Of a stretch of DNA of 64,000 nt, positions 63,541 through 64,000 are shown piece after piece. The translations under genes and the position numbers were made by a program. The stretch's first letter is position 1; every line of letters starts with the position of its first letter. Location of the stretch: contig JAMPIV010017786.1 of assembly GCA_024509875.1 (NCBI GenBank), positions 1 to 64,000 on the forward strand, read 5' to 3'. The notes under the pieces are model-generated. The model worked only from the letters and a program-made list of their open reading frames with translations, was not told the origin of the DNA and did not search any database. The DNA comes from Oreohelix idahoensis. Lineage: Eukaryota > Mollusca > Gastropoda > Stylommatophora > Oreohelicidae.

Positions 63541-64000
63541 AGGTGAAGACAGGAGTATGACTGAGATGCCCCTTATCAACCACTCTATTTTTAAGTCATA
63601 GACTGGGTGATGCACTAGACAACAGAGGGCAATCCAAGAGGAATAAGATGGACTACATTTTCTACATTGGAAGATCTGGAATATGCAGATGACATTGCAC
63701 TACTAGCACATTCACATCAACACATCCAGGAAAAAACGGATAGACTTAATAAGTTTAGCCAGCAGGTGGGCTTGAACATAAATTTAAAGAAGATAGAGGT
63801 CATGACGCTCAATTTGAGCAACCTTGAGCCCATATCAGTAAGGAATCAGCAACTGGAACAGACAGACACCTTCACATACCTAGGATGCATAGTAACACCA
63901 GACAGTGGGGCAGGCAAAGACAATCAACAACAGAATGAACAAAGCAAGAACGGCCTTTTTTAATCTAAACAACATCTGGAAGTCCTCTCAGTACAGCACG
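63541..64000 (+). mobile_element. LINE D copy running off the window
   Basis: Starts mid reverse transcriptase and is 5'-truncated into the piggyBac copy. From 63667 one frame reads LEDLEYADDIALLAHSHQHI (intact YADD), GLNINLKKIEVMTLN, TDTFTYLGCIVTP, then after a frameshift near 63961 LNNIWKSSQYST, which aligns with the start of the copy at 34825. Its C terminus and 3' tail lie beyond the window. Confidence 0.9.

Overview
The window is animal, almost certainly invertebrate, nuclear DNA. The evidence is C2H2 zinc-finger exons with GT/AG splice sites, tRNA-derived SINEs, several families of non-LTR retrotransposon (LINE), piggyBac-like and pogo/Tigger-like DNA transposons, microsatellites and minisatellites, and no operon structure. 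The mix of LINE types, (GAA)n-tailed SINEs and a spliced multi-finger gene family would suit a mollusc or another spiralian, but I cannot fix the taxon by eye. No rRNA gene, functional tRNA gene, CRISPR array or bacterial-type gene was seen.

Layout. 0.06-0.56 kb is a dispersed repeat split by a (TA)n tract. 0.7-8.2 kb holds a minus-strand C2H2 zinc-finger locus (locus A): decayed finger modules (0.7-1.1 kb), a broken LINE (1.1-3.7 kb, with a SINE inside it), a finger array with a higher-order repeat of ten modules (3.7-6.3 kb), and the last coding exon, open for about 840 codons with 19 canonical fingers (5682-8203). 8.2-16.4 kb is downstream/intron sequence duplicated at 43.9-49.3 kb. Copy A carries a SINE (8.7 kb) and a 4.2-kb pair of nested TTAA-flanked piggyBac-like elements (11433-15649); copy B still has the empty sites. 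18.3-29.8 kb is a patchwork of LINE fragments, repeated small exons of the zinc-finger family (21.3, 21.8, 22.4 and 29.7 kb) and a decaying second finger array (27.6-28.3 kb). 30.3-34.3 kb has a pogo-like remnant, a LINE containing an expanded 36-bp minisatellite, and a LINE RNase H fragment. 34.8-43.9 kb is a nest of LINEs: one element (LINE B) is interrupted by an unclassified 1.5-kb insert, by a tRNA-like SINE and by the best-preserved LINE of the window (LINE G, 39.3-43.4 kb). 43.9-50.3 kb is zinc-finger locus B, a pseudogene whose N-terminal exon occurs twice as 1.26-kb inverted arms, followed by short 5' exons, one of which is embedded in a 77-bp minisatellite. 52.7-56.7 kb is a second, unrelated 77-bp tandem array of about 52 copies. 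57.2-63.5 kb is another piggyBac copy split by a dispersed repeat and a LINE; the window ends inside a further LINE fragment.

How the parts relate. The only clearly host-derived genes are the zinc-finger family. Their fingers suggest DNA-binding nuclear regulators. Their short upstream exons and the N-terminal part of the main exon repeatedly encode psi-K-x-E motifs (IKQE, IKSE, VKIE), possible SUMO sites. Everything else is mobile or tandem-repeat DNA that has split or copied those genes. Nothing here convinced me of a new biochemical system. The most informative signals are a SINE family that shares its 3' end with a LINE in the same window, natural empty sites that date insertions, an inverted zinc-finger pseudogene that could form a hairpin transcript, a finger array that amplified together with its stop codon, and tracts with a dense excess of small insertions (about 18.9-25.6 kb and 4.38-4.86 kb) that look like unpolished long-read sequence.
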